Shown here: positions 25,064 to 34,543 of the stretch, piece by piece
Position numbering within the stretch: position 1 is the first letter of the stretch
Layout of the letters: every line of letters starts with the position of its first letter
Source: Sphingomonas sp. BK580
Lineage (GTDB): Bacteria > Pseudomonadota > Alphaproteobacteria > Sphingomonadales > Sphingomonadaceae
Direction: 5' to 3'
Assembly (NCBI RefSeq): GCF_014194975.1
Contig: NZ_JACIAY010000004.1
Location: forward strand, 62,001 to 126,000
DNA length: 64,000 bases
Translations under genes and position numbers: made by a program
The notes under the pieces: model-generated
Told to the model about the DNA's origin: nothing
The model's input: only the letters and a program-made list of their open reading frames with translations
Databases searched by the model: none

Positions 25064-27531
25064 GCCAGCGTCAGCCCGCCCGCGCGCAGCGGCTCGGCGC
25101 CCTGCAGGAAGTAGCGGCGCGCCACCGCGTCGGACAGCCGCCCGAGCCGCTGCTCGACCGCGAGCAGCAACTCGCCCGTCAGCGTCGCGGCCTGCTCGGG
25201 CGCGACCATCGCGTAGAGCTCGGTCGCCTCGATCTGCTGCGCCTCGGCCATGCCGTCGTCCTCCAGCACCGGCAGCCGCGCGAGATGGTCGCGGATCGCC
25301 TCCACCTGGAAAGCGAGCGCGCGCGGGTTGCCGGGGTCGAGCACCACCAGGTCGAGCACGGGCACGCGCGCGATCCCGGTGAGATAGCGCTGGCGGTAGC
25401 TGATCTGGCTGTCGCCGAGGTCGAGCAGCGTCGAGAGGTCGTCGAGCGAGGCGCCGGTCGCGCCGAACACGCGCGCGGCGCGCGCGATCGCCTGCGCGCG
25501 TTCGATGCGACGCCCGAGGTCGTGGAAGCGCCACGCCGCGGTCCGCCCCATATGCTCGGCCGAGAGCCCCGCGATCGCGGCGTAGCGGCGCTGGAGCGAG
25601 CCGGCGCGGTCGAGCAGCCCGCGGTGGGTGGGGAAGGGGGCGTCGAGCAGCCGGATCATGTCCGCGGAGAGCCGGTCGCGCGAGCCGCCCGCGATCCGCT
25701 GCGCGTGCGCGTTGATCGCGGCGACCGACTGCCACCCGTCGGCGCGCGCCTCCATCGCGGTGCGCGCGAACTGGGTGAGGTCGGCGCGGCGCAGCGACGG
25801 CGGCGCGGGGGCGGCGCCCGCGCCGACCAGCTCGTTGACCAATTTGCCGACCGTCGCGGTGCCGAGCGCGGCGCCGGCGTCGGCGTCGATCGAGTTGCCC
25901 AGCATGACGCGGATCACCGCGAGCATCGCCTCGCCGCGCTCGAGGTAGCGGCCGAGCCAGAAGAAATTGTCCGCGACCCGGCTCGGCAGCGTGCCCGGGT
26001 TGCGGCGCACGTGGAGCGTGTCGATCGCGGGCAGCAGCGACACCTTCGCGACCGGATCGCGGCCGTGGACGCAGACGTCGGCGGACCAGCTGCCCTCGCC
26101 CATCACCGCCGCGCGCGGGTCCGGGTGGGCGCCGATCCGGGCGAAGCCGCCGGGCATCACCTGCCAGCGCCCGTCGCGGTCGCGCGCGGCGAAGACGCGC
26201 AGCGTGAAGGGGCGCGGCTCCATCCGGTCGGCGATCACCACCGGCATGGTCGAGAGGCGGACGATCTCCTGCCCGACATAGTCCTGCGGCCGCGCCGCCA
26301 TCGCCCGCAGCAGCGCGGCACGCTGCGCCTCGGAGAGGTCGGCGCCCGCCACCGGCGCCTCGCCGGGCAGGCCGAGCGTGCGCGCGCCGAAGGCGGAGGA
26401 GAGCAGCAGCGAGGGCAACTCGGCGGCGACGTGCTGCGCCTCGCGATCCTGGCCGCACCACCAGGTGGCGATGTTGGGCAGGATCAGGTCAGCGCCGGTG
26501 AGGCGGGTGGCGAGCTGGGGCAGGAAAGCGCCGAACGCGGCGCTCTCCAGCACGCCGGCGCCGGGCGCGTTGGCGAGCACCACGTTGCCCGCCGCCCAGG
26601 AGTCGATGAGGCCGGGCACGCCGATGCGCGAGTGCGAGTCGAAGGCGAGCGGGTCGAGCAGCCGCGGATCGAGCCGCCGCCACAACGCGTCGACCCGCTT
26701 GAGCCCGCCGATCGTGCGGACGTAGAGCCGGTCCTCGAGCGCGGCCAGATCGTCGCCCTCGACCAGCAGCAGCCCGAGGTAGCGCGCGAGATGCGCCTGC
26801 TCGGGGTAGCTGGGATTGTAGCGGCCGGGGGTGAGCAGACCGATCCGCGGGTCGCTGCGTCGGCACGCGGCGGCGAGCCCGTCGCGGAAGGCGGCGAAGA
26901 AGGGCGCGTGGCGGCGCACGTTGAGCCGGCCCTGCAATCCGCCGAGCGTGCGGCTCACCGCGAGCCGGTTCTCCAGCGCATAGCCCGCGCCGGTGGGCGC
27001 GCGCAGCTGGTCGGCGAGCACGCGCCACTCGCCCGACGGCCCACGCCCGAGGTCGACCGCGACGAAGCGGAGGTGATAGCCGCCCGGCGGCGCCAGGCCG
27101 ACGAGCGGGCGGAGGAAATAGGGGCTGCCGGTGACGAGCGTGGCGGGCAGGTGGCCGCGCTCGACCAGCTGCGCCGCGCCGTACAGGTCCTGGAGGATCG
27201 TCTCGAGCAGGTCGGCGCGCTGGGCGACGCCGCGCTCGATCCGCGTCCACTCCCCGGCGTCGAGCAGCAGCGGGATCGGGCTGACCGGCCAGGGCCGCTC
27301 GCTGTCCTCGCCGATGATGCGGAAGCCGGTGCCGATGTCGGCGGCGTGGCGCTGCACGCGCTCGCGCGCGTGGCCGAGGTCGTCGCCCGCGAGGGCGGCG
27401 AGTTCCTCGAGCATCGCCAGCGCCGCGGCGGCATCGCCCGCGCGCATCGCGTCGTCCGCGCCGCCGGCGTAATCGTCGAGCCAGCGGCGGGCGTTGGTCC
27501 CGGCATCGAACAGGGCAGGCTGGGTCGCCAC
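25060..27531 (-). CDS. Circularly permuted ATP-grasp / alpha-E fusion protein
   Basis: An 823-residue protein joining two families that are usually separate genes. Residues 1 to about 490 form a circularly permuted ATP-grasp ligase (DUF404/DUF407 type: GFRIIGEDSERPWPVSPIPLLL, RIGLLTPGRYNPSYPEQ, LILPNIATWWCGQ). Residues from about 505 (LPSRVADNFFWLGRYLERGE) form the alpha-E domain (DUF403), which is all-helical. ATP-grasp enzymes join carboxylates to amines via acyl-phosphates, so a peptide-ligase role is predicted. The GTG at 27531 follows GGAGG. It overlaps the transglutaminase gene by 4 bp. The peptide product is unknown for the whole family. Confidence 0.88.
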   Translation of the reverse strand: MATQPALFDAGTNARRWLDDYAGGADDAMRAGDAAAALAMLEELAALAGDDLGHARERVQRHAADIGTGFRIIGEDSERPWPVSPIPLLLDAGEWTRIERGVAQRADLLETILQDLYGAAQLVERGHLPATLVTGSPYFLRPLVGLAPPGGYHLRFVAVDLGRGPSGEWRVLADQLRAPTGAGYALENRLAVSRTLGGLQGRLNVRRHAPFFAAFRDGLAAACRRSDPRIGLLTPGRYNPSYPEQAHLARYLGLLLVEGDDLAALEDRLYVRTIGGLKRVDALWRRLDPRLLDPLAFDSHSRIGVPGLIDSWAAGNVVLANAPGAGVLESAAFGAFLPQLATRLTGADLILPNIATWWCGQDREAQHVAAELPSLLLSSAFGARTLGLPGEAPVAGADLSEAQRAALLRAMAARPQDYVGQEIVRLSTMPVVIADRMEPRPFTLRVFAARDRDGRWQVMPGGFARIGAHPDPRAAVMGEGSWSADVCVHGRDPVAKVSLLPAIDTLHVRRNPGTLPSRVADNFFWLGRYLERGEAMLAVIRVMLGNSIDADAGAALGTATVGKLVNELVGAGAAPAPPSLRRADLTQFARTAMEARADGWQSVAAINAHAQRIAGGSRDRLSADMIRLLDAPFPTHRGLLDRAGSLQRRYAAIAGLSAEHMGRTAAWRFHDLGRRIERAQAIARAARVFGATGASLDDLSTLLDLGDSQISYRQRYLTGIARVPVLDLVVLDPGNPRALAFQVEAIRDHLARLPVLEDDGMAEAQQIEATELYAMVAPEQAATLTGELLLAVEQRLGRLSDAVARRYFLQGAEPLRAGGLTLA

Positions 27532-27604
27532 TCGGTCCTCCGTGCGCGGGCAGGGGCGACCCTAGGCGATGCCGCGGTGCAGTGCAAAGCCGCGGCGCGA
27601 TGAT

Positions 27605-28267
27605 TCAGCGCGCGACCGGCGGCGCGGCATAAGCAAGCACCGCGCCGGTATAGCGCTCCACCACCGCGCTGATCGGCGCGCCGTCGGGGAGGAGCAGCAC
27701 GGCGCGGTTCTCGATCACCGTGTCGGCGACGTCGATCTCGGCGCGGCGCGGCCAGCGCCAGGAGGGTAGCGCCTCCCAGCGTCGCGGCAGCGGTGACCAC
27801 AGGTGCCGGCTCGACAGCGTGTAGCGCCGGAAACGGAGCGGCTGCGCGGCGCGGCCGAACGGCGTGTCGCCGGTGTCGAGCTGGCGGTTGATGTCGGGCG
27901 TGAGCCGCGCCGGAACGTACCAGTTGTCGGCGTCGGACAGGACGTGCTGCCCGCAGCGCAGCCGGACGTGGCGGTAGCCGACCCGCTCGGTGGCGGAGAC
28001 CTTGAGCAGGGCGCGGATCTCGGGCGGGGCGGGGCGCTCGTCGCCGCGGATCCGCTCGGCTCTGATCTTGGGATCGGCGGCCATCCGATGCTCGGCGCAC
28101 CAATCGTCGAGCACCGACGTGGCGCTGTCGCTGGACGCGAGCCGGTCGCTCAGCGCGTGGAGCGCGGCGTCGGCGGCGAGCCGTCCCTGCACCGTGCCGA
28201 CCCAGCTGGGCGGGAGCGTCGCGGCGGCAGCGGACGCGTCGGGGGGGAGGGGAGCGAGAAGCGACAT
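27605..28267 (-). CDS. Chorismate lyase (UbiC)-like protein
   Basis: A 220-residue protein. Its C-terminal two thirds recall the chorismate lyase/UTRA fold: YRHVRLRCGQHVLSDADNWYVP, then LDTGDTPFGRAAQPLRFRRY, matching the order of UbiC motifs (strand, A-x-x-x-VP, then PLG-like segment). No signal peptide is seen. UbiC makes 4-hydroxybenzoate for ubiquinone. This protein is longer at the N-terminus and may instead be a small-molecule-binding relative. The ATG at 28267 is the only good start. It precedes the ATP-grasp gene by 73 bp and may be part of that operon. Confidence 0.5.
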   Translation of the reverse strand: MSLLAPLPPDASAAAATLPPSWVGTVQGRLAADAALHALSDRLASSDSATSVLDDWCAEHRMAADPKIRAERIRGDERPAPPEIRALLKVSATERVGYRHVRLRCGQHVLSDADNWYVPARLTPDINRQLDTGDTPFGRAAQPLRFRRYTLSSRHLWSPLPRRWEALPSWRWPRRAEIDVADTVIENRAVLLLPDGAPISAVVERYTGAVLAYAAPPVAR

Positions 28268-28347
28268 GGCGTCATTGTAGCGGCGGCGCGAGAACCCGTC
28301 AGGGTCTCCGATCCCCCCGTGTCGGGGAGAAGTCAGCCGCCACCTCC

Positions 28348-30846
28348 TCACACCTCGGGCAGTACCTGGTCCGCCACCCCCCAGCCCTTGAGCGAGCGGC
28401 CGTTGGCGCGCGCGATCAGTTCGGCCGCATCGCCGACGTGCCAGCGCGCCGCGGTGTCGAGGTCGCGCAGCTCGGTCCAGGATACCGGCGCGGCCACGGG
28501 CGCGCCGGCGCGCGCGCGCGCGGCATAGGGCATGATCGCCGTCGCGCCGCGCTGGTTGCGCAGATAGTCGATGAAAATCCGGCCTTTGCGCTTTGCCTTG
28601 CTCATGTTGGCGACGAAGCGCTCGGGCTCTGCCTGCGCCAGCGCGCGCGCGAACCGCTCGGCGAAGTCGCGCACCGCGGGCCATTCCGCCGCGGGCGTCA
28701 GCGGCACCACGACGTGGACGCCCTTGCCGCCCGACAGCAGCGGGAAGCTCGTCAGGCCGAGCTCGGCGAGCTGCTCCTTGAGGTGCTCGGCGGCACGCTT
28801 GGTGTCGGCGAAGTCGAGGTCCTCGTCGGGGTCGAGGTCGAACACCATGCGGTCGGGCCGCTCCAGCGCCGCGACGGAGGAGCCCCAGCCGTGGAACTCG
28901 ATCGTGCCCATCTGGACGCAGGCGACGAGGCCGTCGGCCGAGTCGACGTAGAGGTAGTTCTCGGTCGAACCGTCCTTCTCGCGGATCGGCACCTGGTGGA
29001 CGGTGTCGCCGAACGAGCCCGCGTCGTGCTTCTGGAAGAAACAGTGTTTGGCGCGACCCTGCGGGCAGCGCACGAGGCTGACCGGGCGATGGCCGACCCA
29101 GGGCAACATGATGCCGGCGACGGCGAGATAGTAGTCGGCGAGGTCGCCCTTGGTCACGTCGCTCTCGGGAAAGATGACGCGGTCGCGGCTGGAGACCTTG
29201 ATCGACGTGGTCGGCGCCGCGGCGACCTTCGGCGCGGGCGCGGGCCGCTCCACCACCACCTCGGCGGCGCTCTTGTCGCCGCGCAGCCCGAGGAAGCTGG
29301 GGTGGCGCAGCACGCCCTCGGGGGTGGTCTCGGTGAAGGCGATCTCGGCGACGAGCTTCGGGCTGACCCAGCGCGCGCCGCGTACCGCCGCGCGCGGCGC
29401 CGCGACCGTCGGCGTCTTGCGCTCGAGCGTCTCTAGCTTGGCGGTCAGCTCCTCGATCAGCGCGCCCGAGAAGCCGGTGCCGACCTTGCCGGCGTAGCGC
29501 AACGCGCCGCCCTCGTTGACCCCGAGCAGCAGCGAGCGGAAGCCACGGCGCTTTTCCGAGGGCGTCCAGCCGACGATGACGAACTCCTGCCGGCGCGTGC
29601 ATTTCACCTTGAGCCACGCCTGCGTGCGCTTGCCGCGATAGGGCGCGTCGGCCTTCTTCGAGACGACACCCTCGAAACCCTCGCGGCACATCGTCTCGAA
29701 CAACTGTTCGCCCGCCCCGGTGACGTGCTCGGCGAACTGGAGCCGCGCCTCGCCCGCGCCGACCAGCGCGCGCAGCCGCTCCTTGCGCTGGACGTTGGCG
29801 AGTCCGCGCAGGTCCTCGCCGTCCTGTTCGAGCAGGTCGAAGGCGAAGAAGGTCATCGCGCCGCCGCCCGAGATCGCGTCCTTGAGCGTCGAGAAATCGG
29901 GACGGCCGTCCTTGAAGGCGACGATCTCGCCGTCGATCAGCGCGCTGCCCACCGGGAGCGCGCCCGCGGCCGCGGCGACGCCGGCGAACTTGTCGGTCCA
30001 GTCCAGGCCGTTGCGCGTGTAGACCTTGGCCTGCCCGTCGGCGACCGCGACCAGCGCGCGATAGCCGTCGTATTTCACCTCGTGGATCCAGTCGCTGCCG
30101 CTCGGCACCGAGTCGACCAAGGTACAGAGTTGCGGCGGCTCATAAGCGGGCAGGGCTGCCTTGCGCGTGCGTCTGGCCGGCTTCGCCCTGACAGGCTTCG
30201 CTGTCGCCGCGGCGTCCTCGTGCGGCGGCGCGCCCTCGGCGATCTCCTGCATCGTGCGGCCGGTGGCGACGCTGGTCAGCGCGGTCTCGACCAGCGTGTC
30301 GGTACCGCCGGCATGAGCGTCGTCGATCTTGCGCAGCAGCCAGTTCTCGTTCTTCTCCTTGCCACGCGGGCGCAGCCGGATGAGCAGCCACTCGCCCTTC
30401 ATCCGCTCGCCGTCGAGCACGAAGTGGAGGTGGCCCTTGTCGAGGTCGCGCGCGCTCTTGCCCGCGATCGGCGACCAGGTGCCGCGGTCCCACAGCATCA
30501 CCGTGCCGCCGCCATATTCGCCCTTCGGGATCGTCCCCTCGAACGTGGCATAGGAGAGCGGATGATCCTCGGTGCGCACCGCGAGCCTTTTCTCGTCGGG
30601 ATCGAGGCTCGGGCCGCGCGTGACCGCCCAGCTCTTGAGCACGCCGTCGAGCTCGAGGCGGAAGTCCCAGTGCAGGCGCGTGGCGTCGTGCTTCTGCACC
30701 ATGAAGCTGTTGCCGTTACCCGGTGCCAGCGTGCCGGCGGGCTCGGCTGTGCGGCTGAAGTCGCGCTTGGCGTTGTAGCGCGCGAGCGGGTCGGCGGGGG
30801 AGGCGGCAGCGGCGGCTGGGGTACCCTGGTCTTTCTTCCTCGTCAC
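28348..30846 (-). CDS. ligD: Multifunctional NHEJ DNA ligase D
   Basis: An 832-residue protein in the order phosphoesterase (about 25-190), ATP-dependent ligase (about 220-520) and polymerase/primase (about 545-832). The phosphoesterase has MVQKHDATRLHWDFRLELDG-type residues. The ligase nucleophile is K258 in KYDGYR. The polymerase has a DxD-bearing FDLDPDEDLDFADTK metal motif. LigD repairs double-strand breaks with Ku. Start is a GTG at 30846 after GGAGAAGG. The ku gene lies just upstream on the same strand, separated by a REP doublet. The order PE-LIG-POL differs from mycobacterial LigD (POL-PE-LIG). Confidence 0.93.
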   Translation of the reverse strand: MTRKKDQGTPAAAAASPADPLARYNAKRDFSRTAEPAGTLAPGNGNSFMVQKHDATRLHWDFRLELDGVLKSWAVTRGPSLDPDEKRLAVRTEDHPLSYATFEGTIPKGEYGGGTVMLWDRGTWSPIAGKSARDLDKGHLHFVLDGERMKGEWLLIRLRPRGKEKNENWLLRKIDDAHAGGTDTLVETALTSVATGRTMQEIAEGAPPHEDAAATAKPVRAKPARRTRKAALPAYEPPQLCTLVDSVPSGSDWIHEVKYDGYRALVAVADGQAKVYTRNGLDWTDKFAGVAAAAGALPVGSALIDGEIVAFKDGRPDFSTLKDAISGGGAMTFFAFDLLEQDGEDLRGLANVQRKERLRALVGAGEARLQFAEHVTGAGEQLFETMCREGFEGVVSKKADAPYRGKRTQAWLKVKCTRRQEFVIVGWTPSEKRRGFRSLLLGVNEGGALRYAGKVGTGFSGALIEELTAKLETLERKTPTVAAPRAAVRGARWVSPKLVAEIAFTETTPEGVLRHPSFLGLRGDKSAAEVVVERPAPAPKVAAAPTTSIKVSSRDRVIFPESDVTKGDLADYYLAVAGIMLPWVGHRPVSLVRCPQGRAKHCFFQKHDAGSFGDTVHQVPIREKDGSTENYLYVDSADGLVACVQMGTIEFHGWGSSVAALERPDRMVFDLDPDEDLDFADTKRAAEHLKEQLAELGLTSFPLLSGGKGVHVVVPLTPAAEWPAVRDFAERFARALAQAEPERFVANMSKAKRKGRIFIDYLRNQRGATAIMPYAARARAGAPVAAPVSWTELRDLDTAARWHVGDAAELIARANGRSLKGWGVADQVLPEV

Positions 30847-30890
30847 GCGACCTTCTCCGCACCGTCGCCCCTCGTGTTCGCCACGACCGC

Positions 30891-30985
30891 CGTGAGCCCG
30901 GACCTGGTCCCGGGTCCACCGCGCGGCGTACTCAGAAGGGGATGCTCGCGCGGACGGGTGAATCCCGGACCAAGTCCGGGATGAC
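30891..30985. repeat. REP-like inverted doublet
   Basis: Two palindromic units, one around 30896-30918 (CCCGGACCTGGTCCCGGG core) and one around 30964-30980 (CCCGGACcaaGTCCGGG), lie in opposite orientation between ku and ligD. Each can form a hairpin. Similar units recur at 48160-48253. Confidence 0.7.
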
Positions 30986-31003
30986 GGAGGAGTAGAGCGA
31001 CCC

Positions 31004-31909
31004 TCACGCGCTTTTCTTGGCCGCGGGCTTGCGCGCCGCCGGCTTCTTCGCCGGCGCGCGCTTCGCCGCCGGCTTGGCCGCGGCCTTGCTCGTGCCGGCG
31101 TTCTCGTTGGCCGCGCCGCGCGAGCCCTCCATCGACTTCTTCAGCGCCGCCATGAGATCGACCACGTTCGAGCCCGAGCGCGCGCTGCCTTCCTCCTTGT
31201 CCTCGATGATCTTGCGCCCGTGCGCCTTGCGTTTGCGCTCGATCAGTCCGCGCAGCGCGTCGACGTAGCGGTCGTGGAAGTCCTGCGGGTCGAAGGCGCC
31301 GCTCTTCTTCTCGATCAGTGCCTCGGCGAGGTCGAGCAGCTCGGGGTCGGGCTTCTCGTCGGGGATGTCGCGGAAATAGCCCTGCGCTTTGTTGACCTCG
31401 TCGGCGTAGCGCAATGTTTCGAGCACCATGCCGCGCCCGCACGGCTTCAGGCTGACGACATATTCGCGCCCGCGCATCGCCAGCTGGCCCAGCCCGACCT
31501 TCTTGGTCCGCCGCAGCGCCTCGCGCAGGACGATGAACGCCTCCTCGGCGAGATCGTCGGCGGGGACGACGAAATAGGGCTTCTCGTAGTAGAGCACGTC
31601 GATGTCGCTGGCGTCGACGAACTGGGTGAGCTCCAGCGTCTTCTTCGACTCGAGCTTGACCGCGTCGATCTCGTCCTGCTCCAGCAGGACGTACTCGCCC
31701 TTCTCCACCTCGAAGCCCTTCACGATCTCGTCGGTGTCGACCGGACCCATGCCCGGCACCACCTTCTCATATTTGATCCGCTTGCCCGAGGGTTCATGGA
31801 TCTGGTGGAAGCTGACCTGCGCGCCCGACTTGGTCGCCGAGTAGATCTCCACCGGGATCGACACCAGCGCGAGCCGGATCTGTCCCTGCCAATATGCCCG
31901 CGCGGCCAT
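31004..31909 (-). CDS. ku: Ku protein, non-homologous end joining
   Basis: A 301-residue bacterial Ku homologue that forms the ring around DNA ends and recruits LigD. The start MAARAYWQGQIRLALVSIPVEIY is the family hallmark, and the ATG at 31909 gives it directly. The core runs to about residue 255. The tail (about 270-301) is a lysine/alanine/proline-rich extension, as in Ku proteins with extra nonspecific DNA binding. It is upstream of ligD on the same strand and divergent from pdxH; the 107 bp between contain a perfect 20-bp palindrome. Confidence 0.95.
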   Translation of the reverse strand: MAARAYWQGQIRLALVSIPVEIYSATKSGAQVSFHQIHEPSGKRIKYEKVVPGMGPVDTDEIVKGFEVEKGEYVLLEQDEIDAVKLESKKTLELTQFVDASDIDVLYYEKPYFVVPADDLAEEAFIVLREALRRTKKVGLGQLAMRGREYVVSLKPCGRGMVLETLRYADEVNKAQGYFRDIPDEKPDPELLDLAEALIEKKSGAFDPQDFHDRYVDALRGLIERKRKAHGRKIIEDKEEGSARSGSNVVDLMAALKKSMEGSRGAANENAGTSKAAAKPAAKRAPAKKPAARKPAAKKSA

Positions 31910-31973
31910 GTCGCTTCCCTTGTTCCGGAGGCGATTCAATCATTTGCTGGCAGACGGGTTCCCTCATCCTGCG

Positions 31974-31993
31974 CCACGCCCGATCGGGCGTGG
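31974..31993. promoter_or_regulatory. Perfect 20-bp palindrome between ku and pdxH
   Basis: CCACGCCCGA followed directly by TCGGGCGTGG is a loopless perfect inverted repeat in the divergent promoter region. It has the form of a dimeric-regulator operator. The regulator is unknown. Confidence 0.45.
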
Positions 31994-32016
31994 AAATCAC
32001 GGCCCATTTCGCCTAG

Positions 32017-32604
32017 ATGCGCGGCATGGCCGACGATCCGATCGCGCTCTTCGACCGCTGGCTCGCCGAGGCGGAACAGAGCGAACCCAACGACCCCAAC
32101 GCGATGGCGCTCGCCACCGCGGACGCCGACGGGCGACCGTCGGCGCGCATGGTGCTGCTCAAGGGGCACGGCCCCGACGGCTTCGTGTTCTACACCAACC
32201 GCGGCAGCCGCAAGGCGGAGGAGATCGGCGCCAACGCACAGGCCTCGCTGCTCTTCCACTGGAAGTCGCTGCGCCGTCAGGTGCGCGTCACCGGCGCGGT
32301 GACTCGCGTCAGCGACGCCGAGAGCGACGCCTATTTCGCCACGCGCGGCCGGGATTCGCAGCTCGGCGCCTGGGCCTCGGACCAGTCGCGCCCGCTCGAC
32401 TCACGCGCCACCTTCGAGGCGCGCGTCGAGGCGATGCGCGCGCGCTTCGACGGCCAGGACGTGCCGCGCCCCCCGTTCTGGGGCGGCCATCGCGTCGCCG
32501 CGGAGGAGATCGAGTTCTGGCAGGACCGCGCGCACCGGCTGCACGAGCGCCGGCTGTTCACCCGAGCGGGCGACGGCTGGAACGAGGGGCTGCTGTTCCC
32601 ATGA
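32017..32604 (+). CDS. pdxH: Pyridoxamine 5'-phosphate oxidase
   Basis: A 195-residue FMN enzyme that converts pyridoxine or pyridoxamine 5'-phosphate to pyridoxal phosphate. It shows the family segments [54 protein letters not shown] and the C-terminal [15 protein letters not shown]. There is no clear ribosome site, so the start may be the ATG at 32017 or 32026. It heads an operon: its stop overlaps the CDF transporter start by 4 bp. Length is slightly short but complete. Confidence 0.92.
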   Translation: MRGMADDPIALFDRWLAEAEQSEPNDPNAMALATADADGRPSARMVLLKGHGPDGFVFYTNRGSRKAEEIGANAQASLLFHWKSLRRQVRVTGAVTRVSDAESDAYFATRGRDSQLGAWASDQSRPLDSRATFEARVEAMRARFDGQDVPRPPFWGGHRVAAEEIEFWQDRAHRLHERRLFTRAGDGWNEGLLFP

Positions 32605-33554
32605 CCAACGAGGAACGCCGCCGCGCCATCCCGTTGGCGATGCGCGCCGCGCTCGCCAGCGTGGCGATGGCCACCTCGCTGCTGGTGGTGAAGGGCTATG
32701 CCGCCTGGCACACCGGCTCGGTCGCGATGCTGGGCAGCCTGGCGGACACCGGGCTCGACCTGCTCGCCAGCCTCGTCACCTTGTACGGCGTCAAGCTCGC
32801 CGCCGAGCCCGCCGATCATGACCACCGCTTCGGTCACGGCAAGGCCGAGGCGCTCGCGGCGCTGTTCCAGGTGGTGCTGATCACCGCCTCGGCGATCGGC
32901 ATCGCGGTGCGCGCGATCCAGCGCTTCTCCGCACCCGCCGCCAACGAGGACGCGGGGCTGGGCATCGGCGTCTCGGTGCTCGCCATCCTCGCCACCTTCG
33001 CGCTGCTCGCCTATCAGCGCAGCGTGATCCGGCGCACCGGCTCGGTCGCGATCCTGGCGGACAACGTCCATTACCAGTCCGACGTGCTGCTCAACGTGGC
33101 GGTGATCGCCGCTCTGGTGCTCGATCAATATGTCGGCCTGTCGGGGGCGGACCCGGTGTTCGGCATCGCCATCGCGCTGTGGCTCGCCTGGGGCGCGTTC
33201 CAGGCGTCGAGCCAGGCGATCGACATGCTGATGGACAAGGAATGGCCCGAGGACCAGCGCGCCGCCTTCATGGAGGTGGCCGCGCGCCAGCCCGGCATCC
33301 GCGGCATCCACGATTTCCGCACGCGCCGCGCCGGGAGCCACGATTTCGCGCAGTTCCACATGGAGGTCGATCCGAGCCTGACCGTGCGCGACGCGCATGA
33401 CATCGTCGAGCGGGTGGAGGTGGCGCTGCGCCAGACCTTCCCGCGCGTGGAGACGCTGATCCATCTCGACCCCGAGGGCCACGTCGACACCGACAATCCG
33501 CTGGTCGAGGCAGATGTCACGCCGCACTGGTTCGGCAAGCGAGTAGGTTATTGA
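32601..33554 (+). CDS. Cation diffusion facilitator (FieF-like)
   Basis: A 317-residue inner-membrane metal/proton antiporter with six predicted membrane segments and a cytosolic C-terminal domain (about 215-317). The transport site is D49, D53, H157 and D161, the same spacing as in FieF/Yii[14 protein letters not shown] follows TM2. It exports Zn2+, Fe2+ or similar ions. It overlaps pdxH upstream and the PhzF gene downstream by a few bases, so all three are translated from one message. Metal specificity is inferred. Confidence 0.92.
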   Translation: MTNEERRRAIPLAMRAALASVAMATSLLVVKGYAAWHTGSVAMLGSLADTGLDLLASLVTLYGVKLAAEPADHDHRFGHGKAEALAALFQVVLITASAIGIAVRAIQRFSAPAANEDAGLGIGVSVLAILATFALLAYQRSVIRRTGSVAILADNVHYQSDVLLNVAVIAALVLDQYVGLSGADPVFGIAIALWLAWGAFQASSQAIDMLMDKEWPEDQRAAFMEVAARQPGIRGIHDFRTRRAGSHDFAQFHMEVDPSLTVRDAHDIVERVEVALRQTFPRVETLIHLDPEGHVDTDNPLVEADVTPHWFGKRVGY

Positions 33555-34360
33555 TGCGCATCCCCTTCGCCCAGATCGACGCCTTCGCCGACGCCGCCTT
33601 CGCGGGCAATCCGGCGGCGGTGATGCCGCTGACGAGTTGGCCCGAGGACCGGCTGCTCCAGCAGATCGCGGAGGAGAACAACCTCAGCGAGACCGCCTTC
33701 CTCGTCCCGGACGCGAGCGGCGACAGCGATTTCGAGCTGCGCTGGTTCACCCCGGCCGCGGAGGTGGCGCTGTGCGGCCATGCCACGCTGGCGAGCGGCC
33801 ATTTCGTGCTCTCGTCGGACGGTGACCGCGACTCGGTGCGCTTCCGCACGCGCCAGGCAGGCGTGCTCGAGGTCGCCCGCGCGGAAGGCGCGGTGGGGGC
33901 GAGCTACGCGATGGCGCTGCCGGCGTGGAAGCCGGCACCGCGCGCGCTACCCGAGATCGTCGCGGCGCTCGGCGTCGATGCGGTCGAGACCCTGTGGCAC
34001 GAGAAGGGCTATGCGCTCGTGATCGTGGCCGACGAAGCGGCGGTGCGCGCCGCTGCGCCGGACGGTCGCGCGATCAAGGCGCTCGGACCGTTCGTTCATA
34101 TCGTCGCCGCGCGCGGCGAGACCGCCGACGTGGTAAGTCGAGTCTTCACCGACTTTTTCGACATCCCCGAGGACCCGGTGACCGGTTCCGCGCACGCCGT
34201 GATGGTGCCCTTCTGGGCCGAGCGACTCGGCCGCGACACGTTCGGCGCGTACCAGGCGAGCGCGCGCGGCGGGCGGGTCGGCTGCCGCCTCGACGGCGAC
34301 CGGGTGATCCTGCGCGGCGACTGCGTCACCGTGATCGAGGGCACGTTCCTCCTCCCCTGA
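33554..34360 (+). CDS. PhzF family isomerase/epimerase
   Basis: A 268-residue protein of the PhzF family with two similar halves of the diaminopimelate epimerase fold. The catalytic glutamate is E46 in ENNLSETAF. GNPAAV, ALCGHATLASGHF-like and DPVTGSAHAVMVPFW mark the two half-domains. PhzF proteins isomerise small carboxylates, but most have no known substrate. The ATG at 33554 overlaps the upstream stop (TGATG); a TTG one codon earlier is possible. Confidence 0.9.
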   Translation: MRIPFAQIDAFADAAFAGNPAAVMPLTSWPEDRLLQQIAEENNLSETAFLVPDASGDSDFELRWFTPAAEVALCGHATLASGHFVLSSDGDRDSVRFRTRQAGVLEVARAEGAVGASYAMALPAWKPAPRALPEIVAALGVDAVETLWHEKGYALVIVADEAAVRAAAPDGRAIKALGPFVHIVAARGETADVVSRVFTDFFDIPEDPVTGSAHAVMVPFWAERLGRDTFGAYQASARGGRVGCRLDGDRVILRGDCVTVIEGTFLLP

Positions 34361-34468
34361 CCTCGTCCTACAATGAGGACCGTGGCCCGCCTGTCCCGCG
34401 CGGAAGGCTGTTCCGCGCGTGGCCGCGGCGCCGTTCGCCTACGTGGGTCACCCGCCGCATCTACCCTA

Positions 34469-34496
34469 TTGTTTTCCGATCGGAGCAGTGTAGATT
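34469..34496 (+). promoter_or_regulatory. Sigma70-type promoter of small lipoprotein gene
   Basis: TTGTTT (34469-34474) and TAGATT (34491-34496) are separated by 16 bp in a locally AT-richer patch, about 48 bp before the lipoprotein start. The expected mRNA start is near 34503. Confidence 0.45.
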
Positions 34497-34543
34497 GGCG
34501 GTGACGGCGCGAGGCGCCGCCTAATTGAAGGGGATCGGAGTTG

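Noticed and set aside
25064..26461. N-terminal extension of the transglutaminase to about 776 residues
   Set aside because: The extension is the arginine-rich alternate frame of the ATP-grasp/alpha-E gene. The ATGA overlap at 25063 gives the real start.
31910..31973. EcfG-like GGAAC boxes before ku
   Set aside because: GGAAC occurs on the minus strand, but no CGTT-like -10 lies at 16-17 bp, so I do not call a promoter.
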